The notes under the pieces are model-generated. The model worked only from the letters and a program-made list of their open reading frames with translations, was not told the origin of the DNA and did not search any database. The translations under genes were made by a program, and so were the position numbers. This document shows, one piece after another, positions 17,589 to 26,055 of a stretch of DNA of 64,000 nt. Source of the stretch: Enterococcus canis NBRC 100695 (GTDB lineage Bacteria; Bacillota; Bacilli; Lactobacillales; Enterococcaceae); contig NZ_BCQJ01000005.1 of NCBI RefSeq assembly GCF_001544375.1, forward strand, positions 1 through 64,000. The letters run 5' to 3'. Within the stretch, counting starts at the first letter, position 1. Each line of letters starts with the position of its first letter.

Positions 17589-17969
17589 CTACCCGATAGC
17601 AATCAGTTGATCGCCAGGATTTACGGTGTCACCCGGTTTTACAAAAAGACCGGTAATGTGCCCCGTTTGTGTTGCAACGATTTCGTTTTCCATTTTCATG
17701 GCTTCTAGAATCATTAAGGGTTGGTTCTCTGTCACCGCGTCCCCCGGAGCAACTAGTACTTTTAATATGGTGCCAGGCATTGGTGCCAGCAAGGCTTCAC
17801 CTTCATGCGCACTTGGTGCAGGGGCAGCTGGTGTTGGCTGTGGCGCGGACTCTTGAACAGGGACCGTTGGTGGCGCTACAGGTGTAGCAGGTTGGGGCGT
17901 GCCACCGATTTCTTCCATTTCCACTAAATATTCGGTTCCATTGATCGTGATTTTAAATTTACGTAGCAT
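17589..17969 (-). CDS. Biotin carboxyl carrier protein of the decarboxylase
   Basis: The 126-residue protein has a short N-terminal strand region, a Pro/Ala-rich flexible linker (about 24-55) and a biotinyl domain with the modified Lys in EAMKMENE (K about 92). It shuttles carboxyl groups from OadA to OadB and corresponds to OadD of the enterococcal citrate cluster. Its operon position makes a role in acetyl-CoA carboxylase less likely. Confidence 0.92.
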   Translation of the reverse strand: MLRKFKITINGTEYLVEMEEIGGTPQPATPVAPPTVPVQESAPQPTPAAPAPSAHEGEALLAPMPGTILKVLVAPGDAVTENQPLMILEAMKMENEIVATQTGHITGLFVKPGDTVNPGDQLIAIG

Positions 17970-17971
17970 AG

Positions 17972-18313
17972 TTAGTTTACTCCTTCGATTTTTTTGGCTA
18001 TTTTCGTAATGCGAAACTGACTTTCAGGCATTGCTTCAGCTGCGAGGCTGCTAGCGATCACTGCGACTAGCTCTATTTCAGGATTGCGTTTCAGCACTCG
18101 TTTGACACGGAATTGACTGTCGGGCTGATCACCAGCGGCAATGGCAGAGGCAACCAGGCTGACAAGCGTTTCAGCTGCTGGATCGACTGGCACATATCCA
18201 GGTAATTCTTGCCAATCAGTTGAAATATCGGCCGCTTTAAAAGGTACTTCCTTTGCTGGTGTGGGTTCAAGCAATTCGCTCTTTTTACGAAAAAGCTTGT
18301 CGAATAGTGACAT
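17972..18313 (-). CDS. Soluble gamma-like subunit with duplicated OadG C-terminal motif
   Basis: This 113-residue hydrophilic protein is the first gene of the oad operon (RBS AAAGGAG). Residues about 50-81 and 82-113 are an internal repeat: LVSLVASAIAAGDQPDSQFR and LVAVIASSLAAEAMPESQFR, each followed by basic residues. That pattern resembles the C-terminal tail of OadG and MmdD subunits, which binds the carboxyltransferase. There is no membrane helix. It may be the counterpart of enterococcal OadH, but I am not sure of that name. Confidence 0.65.
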   Translation of the reverse strand: MSLFDKLFRKKSELLEPTPAKEVPFKAADISTDWQELPGYVPVDPAAETLVSLVASAIAAGDQPDSQFRVKRVLKRNPEIELVAVIASSLAAEAMPESQFRITKIAKKIEGVN

Positions 18314-18391
18314 GAGGGCTCCTTTCTCGTCTTAGGTATCATGGTAAAGACCAGCTTAACCCAGACGGTGTTCTTTTTAGTCTCTCTCTTG

Positions 18392-18420
18392 ATGATATCG
18401 GAAAAACGCTGTCATATCAA
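18392..18420 (-). promoter_or_regulatory. oad operon promoter
   Basis: On the minus strand TTGATA (18420-18415), 17 bases, TATCAT (18397-18392) lies about 80 bp before the first oad gene. The spacer holds TGACAGCGTTTTTC, a weak (11 of 14) cre match, so CcpA control is possible but not firm. Confidence 0.55.
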
Positions 18421-18796
18421 TGTAAGTTACGTTCATTTGCTGCTTTTTTCGGAGATTTGTTTACGGACCATCTTGATGCTTTTGTTTTTTATTCTTGCAA
18501 ACGAGAGGAGTTAAAACGAGGTAACTCTCTTTCCCAATTATCTTAAAGGTGATGCTGAAAATAACGAAAAAGAACGATAATAAAAAACAAATGTTCAATA
18601 TTTTTATAACGATACTATTCTTACTGTTGGAAAATATCCTCGTTTACCCCTTATATTATCCTTGTTTATATTGGTTTTCAGTGAGAAAATAATTTTATAG
18701 ATAACGTTTTCTTTTTCGTAAAGGAACTTTCGAAAGGGAAATTTCTAACATGGAATCAATAAATGAAAGCGTTTAGAATGAAGTCGAGGTAAGGAA
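18421..18796. other. Regulatory gap between divergent oad and PTS operons
   Basis: No gene is seen. Two cre-like sites point to catabolite control of the PTS side: TGAAAGCGTTTAGA (18764-18777, one mismatch to consensus) just before the regulator gene, and the reverse-strand AGAAAACGTTATCT at 18712-18699 (two mismatches). I could not pick one promoter for the plus strand with confidence. Confidence 0.45.
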
Positions 18797-20674
18797 ATGG
18801 AAAAAACAACGGAATTACTAACACTCTTGTTAGAGGCAGAAGGTATTATCACCAGTAAGCAAGTGGCTTTGCAACTAGGAGTCAGCGCTAAAACTGTCAG
18901 ACATTATGTGGCTCTACTGCAAGAAGAAGGCGCCGCTAACGGTTTCCAGATTAGCAGCAAAAAGGGACAAGGCTTAGCGTTACAAGTAACGGATGCGACT
19001 AAGTTTCATCAGTTACGGCAACGGGTCGCGGAGCCAGTGGAAAATCTGCTGGATCAGCTGATGGAGGGCTTTATCCAACAGGAAGGCTATTTGCGGGCGG
19101 AGGAGGTTTGCGAGGAGCTTTTTATCTCGCAAAGTAAGTTATCGCAGTTATTGAAGGAATTACGAAAAATTTTAGGCTACTACGATTTAACGATTGTTTC
19201 TAAACCTCATTATGGTATGAAAATCGAAGGGAGTGAATTTAATTTTCGCCGATTCTTGGCTAGTAATTATGTCCAAGCCTACCGAGCCACTGATAAACAG
19301 CTAGCTTATCCAGCGTCTGATGCAACTTCAGGACTTTTGGAAGCCATCAAAACGGTTATCAGTGAAGAGTTTTTGCGTCACGCCTACCCGATCTCAGAAA
19401 ACATCCTACATAATCTGGCGGATCACCTGGAAATTGCGGTTTTGCGAATGAAGGAAGGGATGTATCTAGAAGGGGTGCCAATCACTGCTAGCACCACTGA
19501 AGATCAGCGTCGTCTGGCGGAATGTATCGTGGAACGCTTAGAAATGGTTTGTCAGGTACATTTTTCTGAAAATGAATTAGCTTATGTGATTGGCCAGATT
19601 GTTGGGAAACGAATGCTGGAGAAAAATCAGACGAAAATTGTTTCAGAAGAAGTCAATCGTCTGGTGGATCAAGTGTTACGCGTTATCGAAAAACAAAAGG
19701 GAATCGACTTACTGCATGATTTAGATTTGCGAACGATGCTGATGCTACATTTGGCGCCGTTACTAGATCGTCTAGAATTGGGCATTGAGCTGAAAAATCC
19801 TTTGTTAGATGAAGTGAAGATTCAATGTATCTTTGCTTATGATGTCGCGATTATTGCGGGACAGCGTATCCAAGAACATAGCGGTAAAGCACTCAGTGAT
19901 CATGAGTTAAGCTACTTAGCCATGCATTTTGAAGTGGCACTGAATCGTCAAACAGAGATTCAACCGAAACGAATTTTAGTGGTGAGCCACAATGGTCGTT
20001 CTAGTGGAGAACTTTTAAAAGCCAAATTTGAGCGCTATTTTCCCGCGCATATTGAGACGTTGACCGTTTGTGATTTGACGGATTACGAAGCATATTTGGC
20101 TAACGAACCAGTGGATTTTCTCTTTACTACGGAAACACTCAACTATCAAGGAACTATTCCAGTCTTTAGCTTTGAATTTTTCTTGCAGCCGGCCACGGTG
20201 CGCAAGATTGAGGAGGTATTGACTGCAGAGCTAACGCCGGAGCAATTACGCACTTATTTTGATGAAGATCTCTATTTTCCGGAATGCTCTTTTAAAGATC
20301 GTGAGGCTGTTTTAGACTTTCTCTGCCGTGAGGTGCGGGCTAAGTATCGACTGCCAGCCGATTTTGAAGCCTTGATTCAAGAGCGGGAAGGTTACTTCGG
20401 CACTGATTTGATGCCGCAAGTGGCCTTGCCACACCCCAATCAGCTGGTAGCGCCAGTGACGAAGGTCTGTGTGCTGACCCTAAAAAAAGCGATTCGCTGG
20501 TATAAGAATCCCGTCCGTCTAGTGGTACTGATGCTGATCAACAAAGAAGATGCCTTAAAAAGTAAACCCCTGACAGAACGCTTGATCCAACGTTGCGGTG
20601 ATCCAGCACGGCTCGAGAAGCTGCTAGCGGCAGAAAACGTTGCGGCTTTTGTTAAAGAAATGGAGGAAGAATAA
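18797..20674 (+). CDS. BglG/MtlR-family PRD transcriptional regulator
   Basis: The 625-residue regulator combines N-terminal helix-turn-helix domains (about 10-40 and 85-125), two PTS regulation domains (about 190-400), a IIB-like domain opening with RILVVSHNGRSSGELLKAKF and a C-terminal IIA-like domain with a phosphorylatable His in PHPNQL. Such proteins activate neighbouring PTS operons when their sugar is present and are tuned by phosphorylation. In the IIB-like domain Ser replaces the usual Cys. It is the first gene of its operon and probably its own activator. Confidence 0.88.
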   Translation: MEKTTELLTLLLEAEGIITSKQVALQLGVSAKTVRHYVALLQEEGAANGFQISSKKGQGLALQVTDATKFHQLRQRVAEPVENLLDQLMEGFIQQEGYLRAEEVCEELFISQSKLSQLLKELRKILGYYDLTIVSKPHYGMKIEGSEFNFRRFLASNYVQAYRATDKQLAYPASDATSGLLEAIKTVISEEFLRHAYPISENILHNLADHLEIAVLRMKEGMYLEGVPITASTTEDQRRLAECIVERLEMVCQVHFSENELAYVIGQIVGKRMLEKNQTKIVSEEVNRLVDQVLRVIEKQKGIDLLHDLDLRTMLMLHLAPLLDRLELGIELKNPLLDEVKIQCIFAYDVAIIAGQRIQEHSGKALSDHELSYLAMHFEVALNRQTEIQPKRILVVSHNGRSSGELLKAKFERYFPAHIETLTVCDLTDYEAYLANEPVDFLFTTETLNYQGTIPVFSFEFFLQPATVRKIEEVLTAELTPEQLRTYFDEDLYFPECSFKDREAVLDFLCREVRAKYRLPADFEALIQEREGYFGTDLMPQVALPHPNQLVAPVTKVCVLTLKKAIRWYKNPVRLVVLMLINKEDALKSKPLTERLIQRCGDPARLEKLLAAENVAAFVKEMEEE

Positions 20675-21463
20675 GTGGAAGCATTGTTAGAAAAAATCAC
20701 CTTAGAAGGTGCTTATAATTTTCGTGATTTTGGTGGTTATTTAACCCAAGATGGTCGGCGAATTGTGACCGGAAAATTATATCGCTCAGATGAATTAAGT
20801 AAATTGACCACCGCTGATCAAGAAAAATTAGCGGCTTTAGGCCTGACGACGATTATTGATTATCGTAATGAGAAAGAGCGAGTGAATAACGAAGATAAAG
20901 CCATTGGCACAGCTCGGGTTGTCTATTTAGATCCCATTGCTGACATTGCGGCGCTCGCCTCAGCGGATTATGGGGAGGTCAAGCTAGATTTTAACGAAAT
21001 GACGGCTGACTTGGCCAAACACCTTATGACGGAACAGAATCGCGAATTCGTTCGTTCACCCAAATGTCAGGCAGTCTACCGAGAAATGTTCGAGATTCTT
21101 TTAGACGATAACGAACAAGCGGTGGTGCAGCATTGCCGCGGTGGCAAAGACCGGACGGGTTACGGAGTCGCCTTGATCCAGCTTTTACTGGGAATGAACC
21201 GGGAAGATGTGATGACGGACTACTTACTAACGAATGTTTATAAAAAAGAAAAAAATGAAACCAGTCTGGCGGCGCTTTTAGCCAAAACAGGTAATGAAGA
21301 TTTGGTTCAAGCGGTTCGTTACTTTAAAGAAGCCAATGCCAGTTTCCTAGAGGCAGCACTAGAGCTGATTGAGGAGCGCGGCGGCATCGAGGTCTATGTT
21401 CGAGATGGGTTGGGGTTGTCAGATGCGCAAGTTGCACGGTTTAAAGAAAAATACCTAGTATAG
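20675..21463 (+). CDS. Tyrosine-protein phosphatase, lipid/phosphosugar type
   Basis: The 262-residue enzyme has the Cys phosphatase signature HCRGGKDRTG (nucleophile C154, R160) and the N-terminal NFRDFGGY block of bacterial Tyr-phosphatase-3 proteins. It starts at GTG directly after the stop of the regulator gene. Inside a PTS operon it may dephosphorylate a sugar phosphate or a phosphoprotein; the substrate cannot be read from the sequence. Confidence 0.85.
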   Translation: MEALLEKITLEGAYNFRDFGGYLTQDGRRIVTGKLYRSDELSKLTTADQEKLAALGLTTIIDYRNEKERVNNEDKAIGTARVVYLDPIADIAALASADYGEVKLDFNEMTADLAKHLMTEQNREFVRSPKCQAVYREMFEILLDDNEQAVVQHCRGGKDRTGYGVALIQLLLGMNREDVMTDYLLTNVYKKEKNETSLAALLAKTGNEDLVQAVRYFKEANASFLEAALELIEERGGIEVYVRDGLGLSDAQVARFKEKYLV

Positions 21464-21476
21464 GAGGAGCGGAAAT

Positions 21477-22775
21477 ATGGAGCGAGTAGATAAAATGAAA
21501 AATGGGATTTTAAGTGGGGCCATGAAGATCCAAAACAATAATTACATGCGGGCAATCTCCAATGCCATGATGGGATTGATGCCAGTCATGATGATTAGTT
21601 CCATCGCCTCGTTGATCAATGCAATTGATGTCGGTGGTAGCCAGCAAATCATGGAACAAATCGGGATAAAAGCGTTACTCACGCAAGTAAATGCCATGAC
21701 GATTGATGTAATTTCGGTCTATGTTGCCTTTCTAGTTGGGTATAAATTAGCTGAAATTTTAAAAGCAGATATGCTGAATGCCGGCTTGATGAGTTTAGTT
21801 TCCTTCTTGATTTTAAGCCCAGTTTCACTGTTGGAGGAAACAAAAGTTTTGAAGATGGAAACATTAGGCTCCGGGGGGATGTTTGTGGCCATGTTTGGCG
21901 GCTTAATCGGAGCGCGTCTTTACATCTGGTGTGTGAAGAAAAACCTAGTGATTCGAATGCCAGAATCAGTACCGCCAATTGTCAGTAAATCTTTTGCAGC
22001 CATCGTACCAGCGGTGATTGTGTCTTCTACTATGGGGGCGGTTTATGTGGCAATGACCTTAACGCCATATGGCACGTTGACGAACATGATTTACACTTGG
22101 GTTCAAGCGCCACTGACTTCATTAGGGGCCAATGTCATCACTTGTATGGTAATCGTTGCTTTTATCGAATTCCTCTGGTTCTTCGGGATCCACGGCGTAT
22201 TAGCGGTATATCCAGTCTTGATGCTAGTTTTCTATGAGCCAGGTTTGGCGAACTTAGCTGCTTATAGCGCTGGCGAAGCTTTGCCGCATCTATTCACTAT
22301 CGGCTTCATCTTGAACAACCGCGGTGCCCGTTCTTTCGCCGTGGCCTTACTGGCAATCTTCAGCTGCAAATCGCAACAATTGAAAGCAGTTGGGAAAGTC
22401 GGCTTGATTCCTTCTATGTTTGGGATTTCAGAACCAATTAAATTTGGGGTACCACAAGTGATGAACATGCGCATGATTGTACCTTTAATGTTGACACCAG
22501 CTGTATCGGTATTGTCAGCTTACTTATTAACGATTGTTGGCTTCCTACCTTACCACAATGGTGTGTCAATCCCAACCGGTTTCCCGGTAATCTTTGGTGG
22601 CTTTTTAATTAATGGCTGGCAAGGAATTGTGGCTCAATTTATCCAATTCGTGTTATGTGTGGCTATCTACATTCCATTCATGCGCTCACAAGATAAAGCT
22701 GCTTTAGCAGAAGAAAAAGCTGTGGCAGCCAAAGAAGCAGCCGAAGCAGTAGCTGTTGTTGTAGAAGAAGCTTAG
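21477..22775 (+). CDS. PTS transporter EIIC, lactose/cellobiose family
   Basis: The 432-residue membrane protein has about ten hydrophobic helices and the EIIC hallmarks of this family: FFGIHGVLAVYPVLM near the middle and a GISEPIKFGVPQVMN loop that closes the substrate site. The C terminus is an Ala/Glu/Val-rich tail. With the next two genes it makes a complete three-part PTS. The sugar is unknown. Confidence 0.92.
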   Translation: MERVDKMKNGILSGAMKIQNNNYMRAISNAMMGLMPVMMISSIASLINAIDVGGSQQIMEQIGIKALLTQVNAMTIDVISVYVAFLVGYKLAEILKADMLNAGLMSLVSFLILSPVSLLEETKVLKMETLGSGGMFVAMFGGLIGARLYIWCVKKNLVIRMPESVPPIVSKSFAAIVPAVIVSSTMGAVYVAMTLTPYGTLTNMIYTWVQAPLTSLGANVITCMVIVAFIEFLWFFGIHGVLAVYPVLMLVFYEPGLANLAAYSAGEALPHLFTIGFILNNRGARSFAVALLAIFSCKSQQLKAVGKVGLIPSMFGISEPIKFGVPQVMNMRMIVPLMLTPAVSVLSAYLLTIVGFLPYHNGVSIPTGFPVIFGGFLINGWQGIVAQFIQFVLCVAIYIPFMRSQDKAALAEEKAVAAKEAAEAVAVVVEEA

Positions 22776-22786
22776 GAGGAGTTACT

Positions 22787-23086
22787 ATGAAAAAAATCAT
22801 TTTACTATGTGCCGGGGGCATGTCTACGGGAGTATTGGTGAATAATATGAAGGCTGTTGCACGGCAAAAATCAGAAGAGTATTTTATTGATGCTTTCCCA
22901 ATCAATGCGGTAGAAACTGTTTGCCAAGATGCTGATTGTGTTTTGTTGGGACCACAAGTTTCCTACCAATTAGCAGAGATTACTTCCGCAGTCAGCTGTC
23001 CGGTGGAATCAATCGATATGCGTCATTACGGCATGATGGACGGTGCGAAGGTTCTCGACCAGGCCTTGGCGATGATCGGCGGGTGA
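22787..23086 (+). CDS. PTS EIIB, lactose/cellobiose family
   Basis: The 99-residue IIB protein has the phosphoryl-accepting Cys at position 8 in LLCAGGMSTG, the P-loop-like pattern of this family, and a compact alpha/beta ending. It passes phosphate from EIIA to the incoming sugar. It lies 11 bp after the EIIC gene. Confidence 0.93.
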   Translation: MKKIILLCAGGMSTGVLVNNMKAVARQKSEEYFIDAFPINAVETVCQDADCVLLGPQVSYQLAEITSAVSCPVESIDMRHYGMMDGAKVLDQALAMIGG

Positions 23087-23091
23087 CGCTG

Positions 23092-23445
23092 ATGGAAGGA
23101 AGAGAACAGGTTTGCTTCCAACTAATTTCCAATGCGGGAGCTGCCCGCAGTGCTTGCTTTGAGGCCATTCGTCACTTTAAACAGGGTGCAACAGACAAAG
23201 GCCAGGAGCTGTTAAAAACCAGCGATAACTACTACACCGAGGCCCATAGTTGGCACGGACAGTTAGTTAAACAGGAAGCTGGCGGCGATACGGTTTGGAT
23301 GAGTCTGTTATTGACGCATGCAGAAGATTTAATGATGAGTGCCGAATTGACCAAAGCTTTTGCGCAAGAATTTATCGACCTGCACCAAGAAGTAGCCCAA
23401 TTAAAGCAGGTAGTGCAGCAGTTAGTCCCAGTGGCAGAATATTAA
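23092..23445 (+). CDS. PTS EIIA, lactose/cellobiose family
   Basis: The 117-residue three-helix protein has the active His near 76 (LLLTHAEDLMMSAE) and the QLISNAGAARSACFEAI first helix typical of LacF/CelC proteins. I chose ATG 23092. GTG 23083 overlaps the EIIB stop by 4 bp and is an equally possible coupled start that would add three residues. It is the last gene of the operon. Confidence 0.9.
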   Translation: MEGREQVCFQLISNAGAARSACFEAIRHFKQGATDKGQELLKTSDNYYTEAHSWHGQLVKQEAGGDTVWMSLLLTHAEDLMMSAELTKAFAQEFIDLHQEVAQLKQVVQQLVPVAEY

Positions 23446-23447
23446 AA

Positions 23448-23486
23448 AAACGGGTTGTCTATCCATTGATAGGCAGCTCGTTTTTT
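23448..23486 (+). terminator. Terminator of the PTS operon
   Basis: The stem AAACGGGTTGTCTATC / GATAGGCAGCTCGTTT (with G-T pairs) and CATT loop is followed by T residues. The next about 255 bp hold only an extended -10 element TGCTATAAT (23701-23709) before the hydrolase gene. Confidence 0.8.
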
Positions 23487-23742
23487 GAACGTTTTCTCTT
23501 CGTTTAATAAAAGGCAGAGGCTCTTTGTAATGGAGCGATATTTTAAAAAATCTAGTGGTGTTGCTTATTTCGAAGCTACATCCAGCTAAATTGATTGTTT
23601 GAAGGACTATTCATGGGAAATATTTTGGGAAGCGTTGTTAAAAAGTACCGTAATGATTTCCTAAATTAATAAATGATGGACTAGTTCAAATCCGGAAAAG
23701 TGCTATAATAGAGCATATTTTAGCAAAATTGAGGAAGAATGA

Positions 23743-24732
23743 GTGGAGATGTGGCAAAAAGTTTTACTGAGTATAGTGGGTGGCCTATTCACCATATTAT
23801 TGGTGGTCTGGATCGCCTTTCAAGTTTCACCGCGTCCGGGAGCGTTCTTAATCAACCGTCTATTTGCAGGTAAGGCGGAGATCACAGAACCAACTAAATT
23901 TCAGGCTGCACAGCAACAAGTCGTGGTAACGAAGGACTTAGCGTACCCTTCTACCCATCAAGAAAATCAGTTTGATCTTTATCTGCCTAAAGCCAAAGCG
24001 CCGGTATTATTGTGGATTCACGGCGGCGGCTATGTAGGAGGTGATAAAGCTGGTATGGTGGAATTTGCTACACGGACGGCTGCCGATGCGCATGTTGCGG
24101 TAGTGGCGATGAACTATCAGCTAGCACCAGATTCACAATATCCCAATCAGCTACAACAGGTAGATGAGTTGGTTCATTACTTACAACGCCATGCCACCGA
24201 TTTTCCTCAACTAGATCTTACTAAGATCTTTATTGGAGGCGATAGTGCCGGGGCGCAAATTGCTTTACAATATGCAACAGTTCAAACTAACCCAGACTAC
24301 GCGAAGACGCTGAACTTGACGCCGCGCATCACCAAGGAATTGCAAGGTACGCTCTCTTATTGTGGACCAGTTGATCTGCAACAAGTAGCGCATGAGCAAT
24401 CACAGGATCGCTTTTTGAAATTTTTTGTCAAAACAGTCGCTTGGTCACTGTTAGGTACAAAGGATTGGCAGCATAGTGCCCAATTGCAGCAGGCTAGCGT
24501 AGCACAACACGTCACAGCCTCATTTCCACCTACATTTATAACGGACGCACAAAACTTTTCCTTCCAATCACAAGGCGAGGCCCTTGTGCAAAAATTGACT
24601 GCCTTACAAGTCCCAGTGACATCTCTTTTCTTCCAAGAAGCACTAAACCATGAATATCAGTTTGATTATGCCTTGCCTGAGGCACAGACTTGTTACCAAC
24701 AAACGATAGCCTTTTTGAAAGAATATCAATAA
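23743..24732 (+). CDS. Membrane-anchored alpha/beta hydrolase (esterase/lipase type)
   Basis: The 329-residue protein has an N-terminal membrane helix (about 6-28), the oxyanion HGGGYVGGDKAG and nucleophile GDSAGAQ of hormone-sensitive-lipase-like esterases, and His near the end (LNHEYQFD). It is predicted to face the outside, tethered by its signal anchor. GTG 23743 follows GAGGAAG; ATG 23749 is also possible. It has its own promoter and terminator. The substrate is unknown. Confidence 0.85.
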   Translation: MEMWQKVLLSIVGGLFTILLVVWIAFQVSPRPGAFLINRLFAGKAEITEPTKFQAAQQQVVVTKDLAYPSTHQENQFDLYLPKAKAPVLLWIHGGGYVGGDKAGMVEFATRTAADAHVAVVAMNYQLAPDSQYPNQLQQVDELVHYLQRHATDFPQLDLTKIFIGGDSAGAQIALQYATVQTNPDYAKTLNLTPRITKELQGTLSYCGPVDLQQVAHEQSQDRFLKFFVKTVAWSLLGTKDWQHSAQLQQASVAQHVTASFPPTFITDAQNFSFQSQGEALVQKLTALQVPVTSLFFQEALNHEYQFDYALPEAQTCYQQTIAFLKEYQ

Positions 24733-24778
24733 AAACCAGCGAGACCAGGGTTAGCCCACCGTCTCGCTGGTTTTTTTG
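24733..24778 (+). terminator. Intrinsic terminator
   Basis: A perfect 13-bp stem, AAACCAGCGAGAC / GTCTCGCTGGTTT, is followed by a run of T residues immediately after the hydrolase stop. Confidence 0.9.
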
Positions 24779-24788
24779 TGAAGTAGAT

Positions 24789-24959
24789 TTATTCTGCATA
24801 TTTGGTAATTTTAGCCATGTATCTACGGATGATATCCACAAAATGCTGGAATTTAGCTTGTTCTGCATCCGTCAAAGGCACATCCAGAATATCACTAGCA
24901 CCACTACGGTTTAAAATAGTAGGAACACTAGTAAGGATACCGTTTTGACTGTATTCACC
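24789..24959 (-). pseudogene. C-terminal remnant of L-lactate dehydrogenase
   Basis: On the minus strand 56 codons before a TAA read like the last part of an L-LDH: ILTSVPTILNRSGASDILDV, then LTDAEQAKFQHFVDIIRRYM. No start, Rossmann fold or catalytic His is present, and a stop codon appears in frame just upstream. It is a decayed fragment lying between two unrelated genes. Confidence 0.7.
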
Positions 24960-24984
24960 TATACTATTTCACTGAGTTTATGGC

Positions 24985-25290
24985 TCAATACACAAAGTAT
25001 GTATGCTTAGCTTTCCATTGTTCCACTTTGATAAAGACCCAGAACCCGTAAATCCCCAAGGTGATGATAGTTAGCAGAAACCATTTGATCCAGTTCCCGA
25101 ATAATTGGATGGCAGTACCATCAAAGCCTAGTCGGTGGCCATCCACCACAGTGTGTTTGATTTTCCAGTTATACATCATGCAAATACCCCACGGTGCACA
25201 AATACCGAAAGTCAGCACGGTTACCAAAGTCGCTAAAATCCAAGTACCAATATAGGATAATAAGCCGCCATCAAAATATGAATTACGCAT
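24985..25290 (-). CDS. DUF898-like small membrane protein
   Basis: The 101-residue protein has two long hydrophobic segments (about 13-38 and 68-88) and the repeated pattern TFGICAPWGICMMYNWK / TLGIYGFWVFIKVEQWKAKH, which resembles DUF898 (YjgN-like) proteins. It starts behind AAAAGGAG. The function is unknown. It stands alone downstream of the response regulator gene, on the same strand. Confidence 0.7.
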   Translation of the reverse strand: MRNSYFDGGLLSYIGTWILATLVTVLTFGICAPWGICMMYNWKIKHTVVDGHRLGFDGTAIQLFGNWIKWFLLTIITLGIYGFWVFIKVEQWKAKHTYFVY

Positions 25291-25329
25291 TTCTTTTTCT
25301 CCTTTTTAGAATAGTGTACCACAAGTGAG

Positions 25330-26055
25330 TTATAGATGACGTTGTCGGTATTCTTTAGGTGAACAAGTTAGCTTCTTTTTGAAAAGACGACTAAAATAGT
25401 GTGCATCTTCATAACCAACCTTAAAGGCAATTTCTGCAATAGTATAGCGAAGCTGAGCATCCTGTAGTAGCTCCTGTGCTTTTTGTAAACGGAAATTAAT
25501 TAGGTACTCTGAAAAGGAGGCGCCAAGAGTCTGCTTCATTTGCTTACTTAAGTAAGTCTCGCTAACAAAAAAACGCTGAGCTACTTGAGTTAATGTTAGA
25601 TTTTTTTCAGAATAATGATTTTCTAAATAACGAATAACAGTTTCTACGAGATTGTTTTCAGGAATAGGAGGCGGTGCTGGCTGCTGCCAGGCTGTTGCCA
25701 AATTCTGAAGTAAGTGCTGTAAGTCGGTTTTGGGGATAGGTTTCAATAAATAGTCATAGACACCTAACTTAATTGCTCTGCGAGCGAAATCAAAATCATC
25801 ATAGCCGCTGATAATTACTAGTATTGTATGTGGTGACCGACTTTTCATGATTTCAATCAAGTCGAGTCCATTCATATCGCCTAGATTGATATCCACTAAT
25901 GCTGCAGCAATATTTTTTTCTTCCAAACATTGAAGAGCAGCCTGTCCGCTAGCAGCAGTGTAAATGTTGTCAAATGGACTAACTATTTTTCGTAGATAGC
26001 CTGCGAGGCCTTCCCTTAAGGCTCGCTCATCATCCACAATCAAGAGATTTTTCAT
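25330..26055 (-). CDS. Response regulator, YesN-like (receiver + AraC domain)
   Basis: The 241-residue protein has a receiver domain (phospho-acceptor Asp near 55 in VDINLGDMNG, Lys in LLKPI near 107) and a C-terminal AraC-type double helix-turn-helix ending FSRLFKKKLTCSPKEYR. It overlaps the kinase gene by 26 bp, so the two are translated together. Its likely target is the divergent flavoprotein reductase gene. Confidence 0.93.
   Translation of the reverse strand: MKNLLIVDDERALREGLAGYLRKIVSPFDNIYTAASGQAALQCLEEKNIAAALVDINLGDMNGLDLIEIMKSRSPHTILVIISGYDDFDFARRAIKLGVYDYLLKPIPKTDLQHLLQNLATAWQQPAPPPIPENNLVETVIRYLENHYSEKNLTLTQVAQRFFVSETYLSKQMKQTLGASFSEYLINFRLQKAQELLQDAQLRYTIAEIAFKVGYEDAHYFSRLFKKKLTCSPKEYRQRHL

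Noticed and set aside
17626-17887. Plus-strand frames opposite the biotin protein gene
   Set aside because: Mirror frames of a Pro/Ala-rich linker; the minus-strand protein has clear biotinyl motifs.
24690-24914. Plus-strand frame after the hydrolase gene
   Set aside because: It crosses a strong terminator; the minus strand there reads as an LDH tail.
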